Below, one piece after another: positions 9,003 through 17,562 of a stretch of 50,599 nt of DNA. Both the position numbers and the translations under genes were made by a program. A model generated the notes under the pieces. It worked only from the letters and a program-made list of their open reading frames with translations. It ran no database searches and was not told the DNA's origin. The first letter of the stretch is position 1. Each line of letters opens with the position of its first letter. The stretch is from contig SFGF01000019.1 in assembly GCA_004556655.1 (NCBI GenBank), positions 1-50,599 of the forward strand, written 5' to 3'. The DNA is from Lachnospiraceae bacterium (GTDB lineage Bacteria > Bacillota > Clostridia > Lachnospirales > Lachnospiraceae).

Positions 9003-9796
9003 AAACGGCATATGTCTCATCGCACTTAATGCATGAAGAGGAAATGATGCAGTTTTGTTGGGAGTGTTTTTGTTCTGATTCGACCGTGAAAAATTATCTT
9101 CGCCTGTTTGGAACAGAAGAAATGGCAAAAAGATATGGTATACGGGGGAAAGAGGTATTGATAAACAGAATAAAAGGCAATCAGGAGAACAATTGGAGAA
9201 ATTCGGAGCTACGCAGAAATGTGATTGATGATTACGAATATTATAGACTGATTTTTTATACAGGAAATTTTGAAAAGGTAAAAAATAAATCGAAAAATCC
9301 AAAAGGTTCCCTGGGATGGAGTTCTTCTTTTATTAGGAGTGGAATCAGACTTTTTCTGATTTATCTATATGAAAAAACGCTTCCTTCAAAGGCAGCTGCA
9401 AGTATTGCAGCTTATATAGGATTTTCGGATACAAAAGATGGAGAAAGCAGGATGTATTTTGAAAATAAAATTCTGGAAGAATGCCATAAGCACAAAGTAA
9501 GTGAATTCTGGAATTATTTTCAGAGATGGAAAAGACATTTCCCTATGGGAGAAGAGGAGAGAAAAAGGTATCTGTCATGGGCAGAAGAAATCGTATGCAG
9601 CAGAGCTGATGCGATTGTGTCCGGGCAGCACAGAAATCACTATGGAGAAGTTGCCGGGTTGCTGGCAATCGTAGGAGAAATAAAAGAAAGCATGGGAATG
9701 AGTGGGGCAAAAAGTGAGATTTTTGTACAGTATAAGAATAGATTTCCGAGACATTCGTCTTTTCAAAAAGAAATGAAATATTATTTCAATATGTGA
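8939..9796 (+). pseudogene. Decayed long gene, 3' piece
   Basis: A 285-residue frame, shifted by two bases from the preceding piece and opening at GTG 8939 with no ribosome binding site of its own. The protein is helical and rich in aromatic and basic residues, with motifs such as FCWECFCSDSTVKNYLRLFG and RWKRHFPMGEEERKRYLSWA. It is probably the C-terminal half of the same protein as the two upstream pieces, with material lost at the junction. A reinitiated product cannot be excluded. No domain is recognised. Confidence 0.5.
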
Positions 9797-9830
9797 AAAT
9801 AAGCATTGTGACACTGACTTGACATCCTCG

Positions 9831-9866
9831 GGGTGTTGTGTGTGAAGGATAGTTTATCGATTTGAA
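9831..9866 (+). pseudogene. Relic of a second subtilisin-like gene (last 11 codons)
   Basis: The sequence translates to GVLCVKDSLSI and stop, against GVLCVRDSLPI and stop at the 3' end of the intact protease gene (7010-7045). The nucleotide sequences also match over this stretch. Upstream of 9831 the similarity is lost. This suggests that a tandem protease copy was deleted down to its tail. Confidence 0.55.
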
Positions 9867-9966
9867 ATTCTCGTGTACTAAAAAATATAGTGTAATGATT
9901 TTTTTGGATTATAATTTAAAATATAAATAGATACTAAAAATGTTTGATAATTCAGAAGGGGAAAAT

Positions 9967-10500
9967 ATGGACGAGAATAAAGTATTGTGGAAAAAATGTG
10001 TAGAATTTCATGGACATGAATGCGGAGGACTAACGATTGGTTATAAGGCAGCGTTGTATGCTATGAAACTGATTGATATTACGTTTTCCGATGATGAAGA
10101 TGTCGTATGTATCTCAGAAAACGATGCATGCGGAGTAGATGCGATACAGGTGATCCTGGGCTGCAGTGTTGGTAAAGGAAATCTTTTATTCCACATGACA
10201 GGAAAACAGGCATTTTCTTTCTACAACAGAAAGAATGGAAAAGCAGTACGTCTTGTGATGAAAAAAAAGCCGGAAGGCATGACCAGGGAGGAAAGTTTTA
10301 CCTACTATCAGACGACAGAACCAGAAGTAATGTTCGATGTAAAAGAAGCCATCATAAAAGTTCCGGAGCGGGCCAGAATATTCAGATCCGTGGTCTGTGA
10401 ATGCTGCGGGGAGGTAACAGCAGAAGAATATGTCCATCTGCAGGAAGGAAAAAAATTATGTCCGGATTGTTATAAGGAATATCGTAGATTCAATATATAG
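9967..10500 (+). CDS. FmdE-family protein with C-terminal zinc finger
   Basis: A 177-residue protein. Residues 1-130 match the FmdE family: CVEFHGHECGGLTIGYKA with the HGHxCGG motif, then SENDACGVDAIQVILGCSVGKGN. A C-terminal treble-clef finger has cysteines in CECCGE and CPDC. FmdE proteins are found with molybdenum formylmethanofuran dehydrogenases in methanogens, but in Clostridia their role is unknown. ATG 9967 is chosen because AGAAGGGG precedes it. It lies alone upstream of the methylene-THF reductase operon with 280 bases between. Confidence 0.85.
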   Translation: MDENKVLWKKCVEFHGHECGGLTIGYKAALYAMKLIDITFSDDEDVVCISENDACGVDAIQVILGCSVGKGNLLFHMTGKQAFSFYNRKNGKAVRLVMKKKPEGMTREESFTYYQTTEPEVMFDVKEAIIKVPERARIFRSVVCECCGEVTAEEYVHLQEGKKLCPDCYKEYRRFNI

Positions 10501-10676
10501 TTTGTTTATAAATTATTATATTTTCGAGAAAATAAGACATATCGTTCCAAAATATGGGAAGTAAAAATCCTGATATTTTATGAGAAAAATATGATGGGAT
10601 TTGTATACAAAATAAAGATATTTGCTGGATAATATTAACATTATGTGCTATACTTATAATTGCATTAATTATAGAC

Positions 10677-10705
10677 TTGTTATTTGTTTGTTCATATTTT
10701 ACAAT
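10677..10705 (+). promoter_or_regulatory. Probable promoter of the methylene-THF reductase operon
   Basis: TTGTTA (10677-10682), 17 bases and TACAAT (10700-10705). An extended -10 element, TGCTATACT, at 10646-10654 is an alternative. The 10501-10780 gap is otherwise AT-rich with no gene or clear RNA motif. Confidence 0.45.
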
Positions 10706-10780
10706 GAGTGCGGAGGTTGAAAAATATGAAAAACAGGTAATTATAAGGTTTATAAATCATTTCGTAAGGAAGGTGAGCAA

Positions 10781-12745
10781 TTGGAAAACTATACCAAGTA
10801 TAAGTTGAAAAAGACTGACGAACTGGAGTCCTTACTGGCCGATAAGGATAATCTTTTCGTTATTGCTTGTAACAAGTGCTTCAAGGAATTTGAAACTATT
10901 GACGAACCGGATTGTGGCGAGTTTGAACAATTCGCTGCAGGACTGGGAAAAACGATCATAGGCAGTGCAAAGGTAGATTTTCTGTGTAACAAGAATCATA
11001 CGGAGAAAAATTTGCAGGATATGATTCCGGAAGGTACAGAAAATATTATTGTAATCTCCTGCGGTCTCGGTATTCAGACCGTGGCTGATTTGGCAGGAAA
11101 ACCTGTATATGCGGCCAGCAATTCATTGAATTATACAGGACACCATGGTATGGCACTGACAAAGAAAAGCTGTGATGCATGTGCACAGTGTTATTTGAAT
11201 ATTACTGGTGGAATCTGCCCGATCGTTGACTGCTCAAAGAGTCTGGTCAACGGACAGTGTGGCGGTGCAAAGAACGGTAAATGTGAAGTGGACAGCAACA
11301 AAGACTGTGCATGGGAAAAAATTTACAGAAGACTGGAAAAACAGGGTCGTCTGGAAGAATTTTTAAATCAGCCGATTCAGATACGTGATTACTCCAAGAC
11401 GAATTTCAAAGCTATTAATGATTATGTGAAATCGATCCGTGAGGAAAGACTGGCAGGCTATTATGGCGGTGTTCATCCGTCAGAGCGTAAGGAATACAGT
11501 GAACATATTGCTCTGGAAAGATTCCCGGAACCAAAGACAGTTGTCATTTCTATGTCACAGCATTTGGGTGCTCCGGCAAATCCAATCGTACAGGTGGGTG
11601 ATGCTGTGAAAGTCGGACAGAAAATTGGTGAAGCAGCAGGCTTTATCAGTGCTCCGGTTCATTCCAGTGTCAGTGGTACTGTAATCGCGGTTGAGCCGCG
11701 TATGCACGCCACAAGAGGCAGTGAGGTTATGGCTGTAGTGATCGAATCGGATGGAAAAGATACTCTGCACGAATCTGTGAAACCGAATAAAGATCTGGAA
11801 AGCCTTACACCGGACGAGATTATTAATATTGTCCGCGAAGCAGGAATTGTCGGAATGGGTGGTGCCGGTTTCCCGACTTGCGTGAAACTGAAACCTGCAA
11901 AACCGGTAGATACGATTTTGCTGAATGGCTGTGAGTGCGAACCTCTTTTAACTGCAGACCACAGAGTGCTTCTGGAGTTTGCGGATGATATTATTTATGG
12001 TCTTAAGGCAATTCTTAAGACAACGGGTGCTGAAAAAGGACTTATTGTAATAGAGGACAATAAACCGGATGCCATTGAACTGATGCAGGCAAAAACTGCT
12101 GAATTGGATAATATTGAAGTAGTTGTAGCCAAGACAAAATACCCACAGGGTGCTGAGAAAACTCTCATCAAGCGCGTTATGGGAAGACAGGTTCCGCGTG
12201 GAGGACTGCCGGCAGATGTTGGCGTGATCGTTGATAACATCAGTACTGTAAAGGCTATCTCTGATGCGATTCAGACAGGTATGCCTCTGATTGAACGTGT
12301 AGCGACAGTAACCGGTGAAAAGATTAAGAATCCGGGCAATTACATTGTGAAGATCGGTACCAGTGTAAAAGAGCTGATTGATTATTGCGGCGGCACAACA
12401 GATGACGATGTTCTGATCAAGATGGGCGGACCAATGATGGGATTTGCTCTTTCGGATCTGAATGTGCCGATGATGAAAGGTTCCAATGGTATTATTGCCA
12501 TTGATACTGACCAGACAGCAGAACAGCCATGTATCAAGTGCGGACGCTGTGTGGATGTCTGTCCGATGGAACTTTCACCGCTGTATTTTGCAAAATATGC
12601 GGATGAAGAGAATTGGCAGGGCATGAAAGATAAAAATGTCATGGACTGCGTTGAATGCAGATGCTGTGAGTACATCTGCTCCTCCAAGATTCCGTTAGTC
12701 ACCAAGATTAAAGCCGGAAAAAATGCAGTAAGGGGGATGAAGTGA
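10781..12745 (+). CDS. MetV-RnfC fusion, electron-input subunit of methylene-THF reductase
   Basis: A 654-residue fusion. Residues 1-215 are a MetV-like (methylene-THF reductase C-terminal) domain with many cysteines (C30, C33, C69, C94, C131, C134, C137, C146, C151). The rest is RnfC-like: a barrel-sandwich segment (about 242-325), the flavin/NADH-binding GMGGAGFPT (358-366), a SLBB domain (about 480-540) and two 4Fe-4S motifs (C584, C587, C590, C594; C623, C626, C629, C633). It should pass electrons from NADH to MetV and MetF, as RnfC2 does in Acetobacterium type enzymes. The start is TTG 10781 with AAGGAAGGTGA upstream. It is the first gene of a three-gene operon. Confidence 0.88.
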   Translation: MENYTKYKLKKTDELESLLADKDNLFVIACNKCFKEFETIDEPDCGEFEQFAAGLGKTIIGSAKVDFLCNKNHTEKNLQDMIPEGTENIIVISCGLGIQTVADLAGKPVYAASNSLNYTGHHGMALTKKSCDACAQCYLNITGGICPIVDCSKSLVNGQCGGAKNGKCEVDSNKDCAWEKIYRRLEKQGRLEEFLNQPIQIRDYSKTNFKAINDYVKSIREERLAGYYGGVHPSERKEYSEHIALERFPEPKTVVISMSQHLGAPANPIVQVGDAVKVGQKIGEAAGFISAPVHSSVSGTVIAVEPRMHATRGSEVMAVVIESDGKDTLHESVKPNKDLESLTPDEIINIVREAGIVGMGGAGFPTCVKLKPAKPVDTILLNGCECEPLLTADHRVLLEFADDIIYGLKAILKTTGAEKGLIVIEDNKPDAIELMQAKTAELDNIEVVVAKTKYPQGAEKTLIKRVMGRQVPRGGLPADVGVIVDNISTVKAISDAIQTGMPLIERVATVTGEKIKNPGNYIVKIGTSVKELIDYCGGTTDDDVLIKMGGPMMGFALSDLNVPMMKGSNGIIAIDTDQTAEQPCIKCGRCVDVCPMELSPLYFAKYADEENWQGMKDKNVMDCVECRCCEYICSSKIPLVTKIKAGKNAVRGMK

Positions 12746-12746
12746 T

Positions 12747-13370
12747 ATGTTAATTACCCAATTAAAAGCAAAGGAAACAATCGTATCACTGGCAGACGGA
12801 AAAAAGGTTTTTATCATTAACTGCCATGGATGCAAGGAAGTCCGTTTTCCGGAAAAAGAAGCCGCAGAATTTCAGAAGGAATTGGCTGCTGCCGGGAATG
12901 TGACCGGAACGATTACAACAGATTACATCTGTAATCCGGAAAATATGAAGTTGCGTCTCGAGAAACATATGAGTGAGATCGAAGCTGCTGATGTGGTACT
13001 GGTATTCTCCTGTGGTGTCGGTGTACAGACAATTGCTGAATATCTGGAGAATAAGAAAGTATGCGCAGCCTGTGATACATATCCGGTACCGGGATTCCAG
13101 GGTGTGACACCACTTGAATATGACTGCAAACAGTGTGGTGAATGTTACCTGAACCTGACCGGAGGAATTTGCCCGATTACTGCCTGCTCCAAGAGTCTGG
13201 TCAACGGACAGTGCGGCGGTTCCAAGGATGGCAAGTGCGAAGTTGACAGTAATATGGAATGTGGCTGGGAACGTATTTACAGACGTCTGGCGCAGATTGG
13301 ACGCCTGGATGTGCTGAAATGTCCGGTACAGGTACGTAATTACGCAACAGATGATGAAGTATCTAAATAA
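12747..13370 (+). CDS. metV: Methylene-THF reductase small subunit MetV
   Basis: A 207-residue cysteine-rich zinc/iron-sulfur protein that pairs with MetF in acetogens. It is a paralogue of the N-terminal domain of the gene before it: both share GGICPI, CSKSLVNGQCGG, GKCEVDSN and WERIYRRL blocks. CHGC (26-29) and the CKQCGECYLN cluster are present. It starts one base after the preceding stop codon with GGGGATG as ribosome binding site, so translation is probably coupled. The operon thus supplies two different MetV domains. Confidence 0.88.
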   Translation: MLITQLKAKETIVSLADGKKVFIINCHGCKEVRFPEKEAAEFQKELAAAGNVTGTITTDYICNPENMKLRLEKHMSEIEAADVVLVFSCGVGVQTIAEYLENKKVCAACDTYPVPGFQGVTPLEYDCKQCGECYLNLTGGICPITACSKSLVNGQCGGSKDGKCEVDSNMECGWERIYRRLAQIGRLDVLKCPVQVRNYATDDEVSK

Positions 13371-13411
13371 ACAGCGAGTTGTTTAAATATATAAGATTGG
13401 AGCAATGTATA

Positions 13412-14290
13412 ATGAAAATTACTGAGTTATTTGAACGTGGCGAATTTGTAGTTTCTGCGGAAGTAGGACCGCCAAAAGGAATTCATATTGAACATATGCT
13501 GGAAGAAGCAAAGACATATTTAAGCGGTGTTACAGCAGTTAATGTAACAGATAACCAGTCGTCAGTTATGCGTCTTGGTTCTCTTGCTACCTGTAAAGCC
13601 CTGAAAGATGAAGGGCTGACACCTATTTATCAGCTGACCTGCCGTGACAGAAACCGTATCGCACTGCAGTCCGACCTTCTGAGCGCAGCTATGTTGGGAA
13701 TCGAGAACCTGCTGCTCTTGACAGGTGATCATACAAAGATGGGTGATCATCCGCAGGCAAAACCGGTTTTTGATCTGGATTCTGTTTCTTTGATTCATAC
13801 AGTAAAACAGCTGGAATCAGGTGTGGATCTGGGTGGCAATCCATTGGTTGGCGAACCGCCTAAATTCGCTAAAGGAGCAGTTGTATCTCCGTGCAGTGAT
13901 TCTGTTGATGCACAGCTTGCAAAAATGGAACGTAAAGTTATGGCTGGAGCAGATTATTTCCAGACACAGGCAGTATTTGAACCCGAGAAATTCATTAAAT
14001 TCATGGAAAGAGCAAAACAGTTTGGAAAACCGGTTCAGGTAGGAATTATTATTCCAAAATCTGCAGGAATGGCTAAATTTATGAATAACAATGTTGCCGG
14101 TATCCATGTACCTGATGAAATGATCGAGGAGCTGAAAGCAGACAAAGAAAAGACCAAAGCAGGTATCACTGGTGTAGAAATTGCCGCACGTATTATCAAA
14201 GAGTGTAAACCATATTGTCAGGGTGTACATATCATGGCACTTGGCTGGGAAGACAAGGTACCAGAACTTCTTAAACAGGCTGGTATCTAA
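13412..14290 (+). CDS. metF: 5,10-methylenetetrahydrofolate reductase MetF
   Basis: A 292-residue flavoprotein, the usual family length, that reduces methylene-THF to methyl-THF, the last folate step of the methyl branch of the Wood-Ljungdahl pathway. Visible family features are EVGPPKG near the N terminus, the VNVTDNQSS strand, LTCRDRNRIALQSDLL, and the LLLTGDH motif, which binds FAD. The beta/alpha barrel is complete. ATG 13412 is preferred to ATG 13379 because TTGGAGC precedes it. It is the last gene of the operon and a terminator follows. Confidence 0.93.
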   Translation: MKITELFERGEFVVSAEVGPPKGIHIEHMLEEAKTYLSGVTAVNVTDNQSSVMRLGSLATCKALKDEGLTPIYQLTCRDRNRIALQSDLLSAAMLGIENLLLLTGDHTKMGDHPQAKPVFDLDSVSLIHTVKQLESGVDLGGNPLVGEPPKFAKGAVVSPCSDSVDAQLAKMERKVMAGADYFQTQAVFEPEKFIKFMERAKQFGKPVQVGIIIPKSAGMAKFMNNNVAGIHVPDEMIEELKADKEKTKAGITGVEIAARIIKECKPYCQGVHIMALGWEDKVPELLKQAGI

Positions 14291-14324
14291 TCCTGATTTA
14301 CCATAAACTATAAAAATAGTCTTC

Positions 14325-14364
14325 AAATGGCTGGAAGTTGTTACAGGCTTTCAGCCATTTTATT
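14325..14364 (+). terminator. Terminator of the metV-metF operon
   Basis: AAATGGCTGGAAG pairs with CTTTCAGCCATTT across a nine-base loop, followed by a T-rich stretch. Confidence 0.75.
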
Positions 14365-14389
14365 TCCCATATTTATTTCATTTCCGGTA

Positions 14390-14418
14390 TTGTTTCCCGC
14401 AAAATAAAAAGCTATAAT
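14390..14418 (+). promoter_or_regulatory. Promoter of the phosphoesterase-rubrerythrin / ABC operon
   Basis: TTGTTT (14390-14395), a 17-base spacer and TATAAT (14413-14418), 37 bases upstream of the gene start. Confidence 0.55.
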
Positions 14419-14455
14419 AAAAACCAGTAATTATTGTCTTAAAGGTAGGTATGAT

Positions 14456-15733
14456 ATGAATAAAATGAAAATTCAAAAAGTAATGCAGCCGATTCTGCAG
14501 CTTCCGCAGGTGAAGTCTATGGGTGTGATCGGCGATCCCGGATGTGAAGGTCTGGGAACTTATAATATGAAAGTGTATGCAGGTGCGTTGGAAAAAAGTG
14601 CCGGAGATGATATCACACTGATTGCGGGAGATCTGGTACCGATCGGTAATGCCCATTATTACGGAACTATCAGCGAATTGACAGAAAGTATTGCGCACAA
14701 TGATATCTATGTACTGCGGGGAAATCATGATACGGGGGCTTATACTGAGTATTTCGGAAGGAAAAATTATGCATTGTTGGCACAGGATTTTTCCGTAGTT
14801 GTCCTGGATAATGCGATGCGTACCTTTGAGGAAGAGGGGTTGGAGCTTTTAAAACAGGTACTGGAAATGGAAGAGGTGCAGCAGGTAATTGTTGCTTTTC
14901 ATATTCCGGTTCCGAATCATTTTATTCGAAATTCTGTGTCGGAGGAAGAATTTGCACGGTTAAAAGCGGTTTATGGTTCTCATAAAGAGAAAGTAAAATA
15001 TCTTCTGTGTGGTCATGTGCACTCCCGGTTTGAAGATGTGGTGGATGATATTCCTCTGATCTGTACAGGCGGTGGCGGAGCTCTTATAGAGGATGTGTCG
15101 GATGATATCCGTGCCTGTGATGTAGAGCATCACATCGTTCATTTTTATATGCAGGATGGTGTACTTCGATATCGTTTTGAGAATCTTTCGGAAAATGCAT
15201 ATGAAAGAGAGCGGAAATCCTCCATTCTGAAAGAAAATCTGGAACAAACGGTTGCCAATGAGTTGATAGCGCATCTGAAATATCTGATGTTTGCGGACCG
15301 GGCTCGAAGAAGAGGAATGGAGAAAGCAGCCAATCTTTTTGAGGCATTGGCAGCTTCCGAATATCACCACGCAAGAAATTTCTATTCCGTTATTGAAAAT
15401 CCGGCACCATTTGGTGAATCTGTGGAGAAATTTGTTCCGGGTGAGGAGTTTGAATATCAGCGTCTCTATAAAATGATGGAAGAATATGCTGACGAAAAAG
15501 AGGCACCGCTGACAAAACAGGCCTACGCAGGGGCGGCAGCCGCAGAGAAAGTTCATGCGGGACTTCTAAAAGAAGCAGAGAATATAGAAGAATTTGATAG
15601 AGAAACGGTTTATGTGTGCCCAATTTGTGGTTTTGTAATGACGGGCGATCACATTCCTGACAGATGTCCGGTGTGCGGTGGACCAAAACGGCAGTATGAA
15701 GTGTACCAGGCAAAGGGAGAAAACAATGGATAA
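14456..15733 (+). CDS. Metallophosphoesterase-rubrerythrin-rubredoxin fusion protein
   Basis: A 425-residue three-part protein. Residues 20-235 are a calcineurin-like phosphoesterase: GDPG, AGDLVP, RGNHD, AFHIP and CGHVHSRF carry the metal ligands. Residues about 255-375 are a ferritin-like diiron domain with NELIAHLKYLMFADRARRRG and ASEYHHA, and a shorter second helix pair with AAEKVHA. The last 45 residues are a rubredoxin-like iron site, CPICG and CPVCG. The C-terminal parts suggest peroxide or oxygen sensing or reduction tied to a phosphoesterase of unknown substrate. AAGGTAGG precedes the start. The ABC exporter overlaps its 3' end by eight bases. Confidence 0.85.
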   Translation: MNKMKIQKVMQPILQLPQVKSMGVIGDPGCEGLGTYNMKVYAGALEKSAGDDITLIAGDLVPIGNAHYYGTISELTESIAHNDIYVLRGNHDTGAYTEYFGRKNYALLAQDFSVVVLDNAMRTFEEEGLELLKQVLEMEEVQQVIVAFHIPVPNHFIRNSVSEEEFARLKAVYGSHKEKVKYLLCGHVHSRFEDVVDDIPLICTGGGGALIEDVSDDIRACDVEHHIVHFYMQDGVLRYRFENLSENAYERERKSSILKENLEQTVANELIAHLKYLMFADRARRRGMEKAANLFEALAASEYHHARNFYSVIENPAPFGESVEKFVPGEEFEYQRLYKMMEEYADEKEAPLTKQAYAGAAAAEKVHAGLLKEAENIEEFDRETVYVCPICGFVMTGDHIPDRCPVCGGPKRQYEVYQAKGENNG

Positions 15734-17459
15734 TAAATTAAAAAAACTGGCTTCTTATTATAAGCCCTATAAGAGTTTGTTCTGGGCGGATATGTTTTTT
15801 GCTATGTTGGGAGCGGCAGTTACGTTGATTATTCCGCTGTTGGTGAGATATATCACGGGAACAGTGGTGGAGCTTCCGATACAGGAATCTACAAAAATTA
15901 TTATAAAAATCGGTATTATTATGATTGCCATGGTGGCACTGGAGTGCTTCTGTAATTTCTTTATCACATATTACGGGCATGTGATGGGTGCAAAGATTGA
16001 GCATGATATGAGAAATGAGATTTTTGGTCATTATCAAAAACTTTCTTTTGCATTTTACGACAATCAGAAAGTCGGGCATCTGTTGTCCAGAATCACAAGT
16101 GATCTTTTTGATATTACAGAACTTCTTCATCACGGTCCGGAGGATGTGGTGATTTCTACGATTAAATTGGTAGGAGCATTTGTGATTCTGCTTATGGTGA
16201 ATGTAAAACTGGCTCTGGTGGCAATGGGGATTGTAGTTGTGATGCTGTTGTATGCTGTCAGCCTGAATAAAAGAATGAAAAGTGCGTTTAAGGAGAACCG
16301 GGCGAGAATTGCAGATATTAACAGTCAGATTGAAGACAGCCTTTCCGGAATCCGTGTGGTGAAATCATTCAGCAATGAAGAGACAGAAATGAACAAATTT
16401 CAGGCAGGAAATGATCGCTTTGTAGCATCCAAGAAGGTAACCTACAAATACATGGCAACCTATAACTCTGGCATGGGAGCATTTTCCACGTTGATCACAG
16501 TAGGATCGTTGATCATGGGTGCTTTACTAATGGCTTCCGGAGAACTTACTTCAGCAGATCTGGTAACATTCCTCCTTTATATCAACAATTTTACAGAACC
16601 TGTCAAGAAATTGGTGAATTTTACCGAACAGTTCCAGAATGGTTACAGCGGATACGAACGTTTCCTGGAAATCATGAGCATTGCACCGGATATAAAAGAT
16701 GAACCGGATGCAGTTTCTATTGATACTGCAAAGGGAGATATTGAGTTTGATCATGTGACTTTCCATTATGAAGAAAATAAAGAAAATGTTTTGTCAAATG
16801 TAAATCTGAAAGTTAAGCAGGGAGAATATGTGGCATTGGTAGGAAGCAGCGGTGCAGGAAAAACTACACTTTGTTCCCTGATTCCGCGGTTCTATGATGT
16901 GACAGATGGAAGCGTGAAACTGGATGGAATGGATGTGCGTAAGCTGAAGTTGAAAGATCTGCGGCGTCAGATTGGTATTGTTCAGCAGGATGTATATTTG
17001 TTTGCAGGAACGGTCATGGACAATATTCGTTATGGAAAGCCGGAAGCTACAGATGAAGAAGTCATTCGTGCAGCAATCGCTGCCAATGCCCATGAATTTA
17101 TCAAAAATCTTCCACAGGGTTATGATACGGATATCGGACAGAGAGGGGTGAAACTGTCCGGTGGACAGAAACAGAGACTTTCGATTGCAAGAGTATTTTT
17201 GAAGAATCCTCCGGTGCTGATTTTTGATGAGGCAACGTCTGCTCTGGACAATGAAAGTGAAAAAATTGTGCAGAACTCGCTGGAAAAACTGGCAAAAGAC
17301 AGGACGACATTTGTGATTGCCCACCGTTTGTCTACGATCCGGAATGCACAGAGAATCCTGGTACTTACAGAAAATGGAATCGAAGAAGAGGGAAATCATG
17401 AGACGTTGCTGAAAAAGGGCGGCATTTATGCCGGTCTGTATGAAATGCAGTTTCAGTAA
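15726..17459 (+). CDS. ABC exporter, fused permease and ATPase (MsbA/LmrA type)
   Basis: A 577-residue half-transporter. Six membrane helices span about residues 15-310 and the nucleotide-binding domain follows. It has Walker A GSSGAGKT, Q-loop QQDVYLF, signature LSGGQKQR, Walker B VLIFDEATSALD and H-loop IAHRLST, all intact. It should act as a homodimer; if not, a partner lies elsewhere. Substrate is unknown. ATG 15726 is inside the 3' end of the phosphoesterase-rubrerythrin gene with AAGGGAGAAA upstream, so the two are translationally linked. An export role in oxidative stress would fit but is inferred. Confidence 0.92.
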   Translation: MDNKLKKLASYYKPYKSLFWADMFFAMLGAAVTLIIPLLVRYITGTVVELPIQESTKIIIKIGIIMIAMVALECFCNFFITYYGHVMGAKIEHDMRNEIFGHYQKLSFAFYDNQKVGHLLSRITSDLFDITELLHHGPEDVVISTIKLVGAFVILLMVNVKLALVAMGIVVVMLLYAVSLNKRMKSAFKENRARIADINSQIEDSLSGIRVVKSFSNEETEMNKFQAGNDRFVASKKVTYKYMATYNSGMGAFSTLITVGSLIMGALLMASGELTSADLVTFLLYINNFTEPVKKLVNFTEQFQNGYSGYERFLEIMSIAPDIKDEPDAVSIDTAKGDIEFDHVTFHYEENKENVLSNVNLKVKQGEYVALVGSSGAGKTTLCSLIPRFYDVTDGSVKLDGMDVRKLKLKDLRRQIGIVQQDVYLFAGTVMDNIRYGKPEATDEEVIRAAIAANAHEFIKNLPQGYDTDIGQRGVKLSGGQKQRLSIARVFLKNPPVLIFDEATSALDNESEKIVQNSLEKLAKDRTTFVIAHRLSTIRNAQRILVLTENGIEEEGNHETLLKKGGIYAGLYEMQFQ

Positions 17460-17483
17460 CTGATTTTTGCGAAGACATACCGG

Positions 17484-17512
17484 TTGACTTATACAGATAA
17501 CATCCGTATAAT
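17484..17512 (+). promoter_or_regulatory. Promoter of the HisC-type aminotransferase gene
   Basis: TTGACT (17484-17489), a 17-base spacer and TATAAT (17507-17512). It follows the ABC exporter stop codon without a visible strong terminator between. Confidence 0.75.
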
Positions 17513-17562
17513 ACAGAGTGTTTCATAATAATATTGAGCGATTTATCACTAAGGAGGCAGCA

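Noticed and set aside
10705..10812. Short frame starting at ATG 10705 that overlaps the start of the MetV-RnfC gene
   Set aside because: It has no ribosome binding site and overlaps a well supported gene start in another frame.
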